Below, one piece after another: positions 62,644 through 64,000 of a DNA stretch of 64,000 nucleotides (positions within the stretch are counted from its first letter, which is position 1; each line of letters begins with the position of its first letter). The translations under genes were made by a program, and so were the position numbers. The stretch is taken from positions 24,447-88,446 of the forward strand of contig USDT01000005.1 in assembly GCA_900553465.1 (NCBI GenBank), read 5' to 3'. The notes beneath the pieces are model-generated. The model made no database searches. It was not told where the DNA came from and saw only the letters and a list, made by a program, of their open reading frames with translations. This stretch comes from an uncultured Prevotella sp. (GTDB lineage: Bacteria; Bacteroidota; Bacteroidia; Bacteroidales; Bacteroidaceae).

Positions 62644-63513
62644 TTATCCTATAATTTTCTCTTCCAGCAGTTCCTTCACCAGTCCTTCGATGTCGGTGTC
62701 GCTGCTGCTCAGTGTTTTGCTTTCCTTAGCCTGGAACACAATGTTCTTCACGGCCTTCACCTTTGTAGGCGAGCCGCTGAGTCCGCATTGAGCCGGATCA
62801 CCGTCAACGTCGGCCACAGACCATTGGTTCAGAGTGAGATAAGGCCGCTCCTCATACAGATAGTTGTATTTGTTGTCGGCGGTACGTTCCATCGGCGCTG
62901 TGGCGCGCTTGTATTTCATCATCAGTTTTGCGTTGCACGGACGGCACGGGTCTGCGCTTCCCGTTACTGTCACGACGAGAGGCATCGGTGCCTCGACAGT
63001 CTCCACGCCTCCGTCGATGTGGCGGCGTATTGTGAGCTTACCGTCTTCGCATTTCAGTATTTCCTCTGCGTAAGTTACCTGTGAGAGGCCCAGCTTCTGT
63101 GCCACCTGCGGACCAACCTGTGCGGTGTCGCCGTCGATAGCCTGGCGGCCTCCGATAACGATGTCAACATCGCCAATTTTCTTTATGGCCGTTGCAAGGG
63201 CATAAGATGTGGCGAGTGTGTCAGCTCCGGCAAAAAGACGGTCGGTCAGCAGCCATCCTGTATCAGCTCCGCGATAGAGTCCCTGACGTATGATTTCAGC
63301 AGCGCGGGGAGGGCCCATGGTCAGTATTCCTACGGTAGAACCCGGGTTCTGCTCTTTCAGACGCAGAGCCTGCTCAAGTGCATTCAGATCCTCCGGATTG
63401 AAGATTGCGGGCAGCGCCGAACGGTTGACTGTTCCTTCAGCAGTCATGGCATCCTTGCCCACGTTTCTCGTGTCGGGTACTTGCTTGGCAAGTACAACAA
63501 TTTTCAAACTCAT
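62644..63513 (-). CDS. etfB: Electron transfer flavoprotein subunit beta
   Basis: A 289-residue EtfB, the first gene of the etfB-etfA-acyl-CoA dehydrogenase operon. The AMP/nucleotide-binding core is visible: KIVVLAKQVPDTRNVG, TVGILTMGPPRAAEIIRQGLYRGADTGWLLTDRLFAGADTLATSYALATAI and VIGGRQAIDGDTAQVGPQVAQKLGLSQVTYAEEIL. It sits 92 bases upstream of etfA. A well-spaced promoter is at 63549-63580. The product pairs with EtfA and passes electrons between the acyl-CoA dehydrogenase and the quinone pool or a bifurcation partner. Confidence 0.95.
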   Translation of the reverse strand: MSLKIVVLAKQVPDTRNVGKDAMTAEGTVNRSALPAIFNPEDLNALEQALRLKEQNPGSTVGILTMGPPRAAEIIRQGLYRGADTGWLLTDRLFAGADTLATSYALATAIKKIGDVDIVIGGRQAIDGDTAQVGPQVAQKLGLSQVTYAEEILKCEDGKLTIRRHIDGGVETVEAPMPLVVTVTGSADPCRPCNAKLMMKYKRATAPMERTADNKYNYLYEERPYLTLNQWSVADVDGDPAQCGLSGSPTKVKAVKNIVFQAKESKTLSSSDTDIEGLVKELLEEKIIG

Positions 63514-63548
63514 AATATAGTAATAATAAATTGTGAAATTTCAAATCG

Positions 63549-63580
63549 CAAAAGTAATAACTTTTTGATAGCCAGCCAAA
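63549..63580 (-). promoter_or_regulatory. Promoter of the etfBA-acyl-CoA dehydrogenase operon
   Basis: On the minus strand TTTG (63580 to 63577) and TACTTTTG (63556 to 63549) are 20 bases apart, a full match to the Bacteroidetes consensus. The leader to the etfB ATG would be about 30 bases. Confidence 0.75.
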
Positions 63581-64000
63581 TTAACACATTTAAAAAATGT
63601 GTATTTAAGCTCTCTCGTGCTCTATTTTTGTTATTATTATCTGATGTATCTTTGCTTTCTGTATGTATATATGATATTTTATTTTGAAGGTTTAAAATCG
63701 GAATGTGATAGAAACAGTTATACGTTCTGCACGGTAGTCCGGCTTACCTGTAATTTTTTACAACGACAGAAAGTGACGCCTGAAAACTCCGGAGGGCTTT
63801 CGTGACAATATATGCGAAGTGATATTTTCAAAGATATATATGAATGAGATATGCGGATAAAATGAACATGGGATTAAGAAATACATCATTTATGTGATGA
63901 TTTTTACGAATACATTATTTATATTTGCGTATGTCTTTTTTACTTTATACAATAGTTCGTTAAAAATTAGCCAAGCCTAAGCGGCTTTGGCGGTAAATAA
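63581..64000. other. A+T-rich region at the right edge, no gene seen
   Basis: No coding frame here has convincing features. Plus-strand TATCTTTG at 63647-63654 and TATATTTG at 63920-63927 fit -7 elements pointing out of the window. A small hairpin at 63970-63991 (GCCAAGCC with GGCTTTGGC) may belong to a neighbour beyond the edge. Confidence 0.35.

Noticed and set aside
63599-63805. Small hydrophobic protein of 68 residues near the right edge
   Set aside because: Very Tyr/Phe/Leu-rich translation of A+T-rich DNA with no ribosome-binding site; likely chance.
1-64000. tRNA, rRNA or transposase genes
   Set aside because: No cloverleaf-like CCA-ended sequence, rRNA signature or transposase motif was recognised, but short RNA genes could be missed without a covariance search.

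Overview
The window looks like a chromosomal stretch of a Bacteroidales bacterium, most likely Prevotella or a near relative. The evidence is a ruvA-sprA pair (SprA is the outer-membrane channel of the Bacteroidetes type IX secretion system), a TonB receptor with an N-terminal carboxypeptidase-like domain, BACON domains, a meso-diaminopimelate dehydrogenase, and repeated Bacteroidetes-type promoters (TTTG about 20 bases before TAnnTTTG). The genus is an inference. No rRNA, tRNA, insertion sequence, transposase or CRISPR array was seen.

Layout. 1-1475: the end of a type III restriction subunit and a Vsr repair endonuclease. 1563-6214: a MarR-controlled tripartite efflux operon with two matching operator-like sites. 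6655-9964: a secreted unknown enzyme-like protein and an A+T-rich HAD phosphatase-like gene. 10051-11952: dnaK. 12526-14715: an ECF sigma factor, a probable anti-sigma factor and a secreted protein. 15766-17832: a zinc-ribbon/BACON/DnaJ-zinc-finger membrane protein beside a PrsW-type intramembrane protease. 18360-21416: a small conserved protein, a carboxynorspermidine synthase-like protein and recA. 21591-26001: a beta-helix lipoprotein and its TonB-dependent receptor. 26989-34059: a small secreted protein, nhaD, an MG2-type surface protein, a GNAT and a DUF389 membrane protein. 34202-36873: a two-component system and an FMN-binding lipoprotein-like protein. 37011-41061: ddh and a four-domain CoA-disulfide-reductase/rhodanese/TusA/DsrE fusion. 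42015-50230: ruvA and sprA. 50382-51971: nadB. 52888-55845: a PH-like membrane protein, a PBP4-type carboxypeptidase and an MscS channel. 56750-59473: a second ECF sigma operon and NDH-2. 59772-63513: etfB, etfA and an acyl-CoA dehydrogenase.

The most unusual feature is not a gene. Six intergenic regions carry arrays of degenerate modules with an exact 22-base period (15175-15284, 26425-26534, 38323-38388, 41491-41600, 52252-52383, 56147-56256). In three of them the array sits inside a longer element of about 430-490 bases, with a stem-loop block on one side and a strongly conserved block on the other (ending in a run of A then GTCAAGAAA). This looks like an interspersed non-coding element family and I cannot match it to a named family.

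Most remaining genes are ordinary housekeeping and envelope functions. Gene ends are often marked by clear stem-loop terminators. Several starts were moved inside the longest open frame to the methionine that begins a signal peptide or a recognisable domain.
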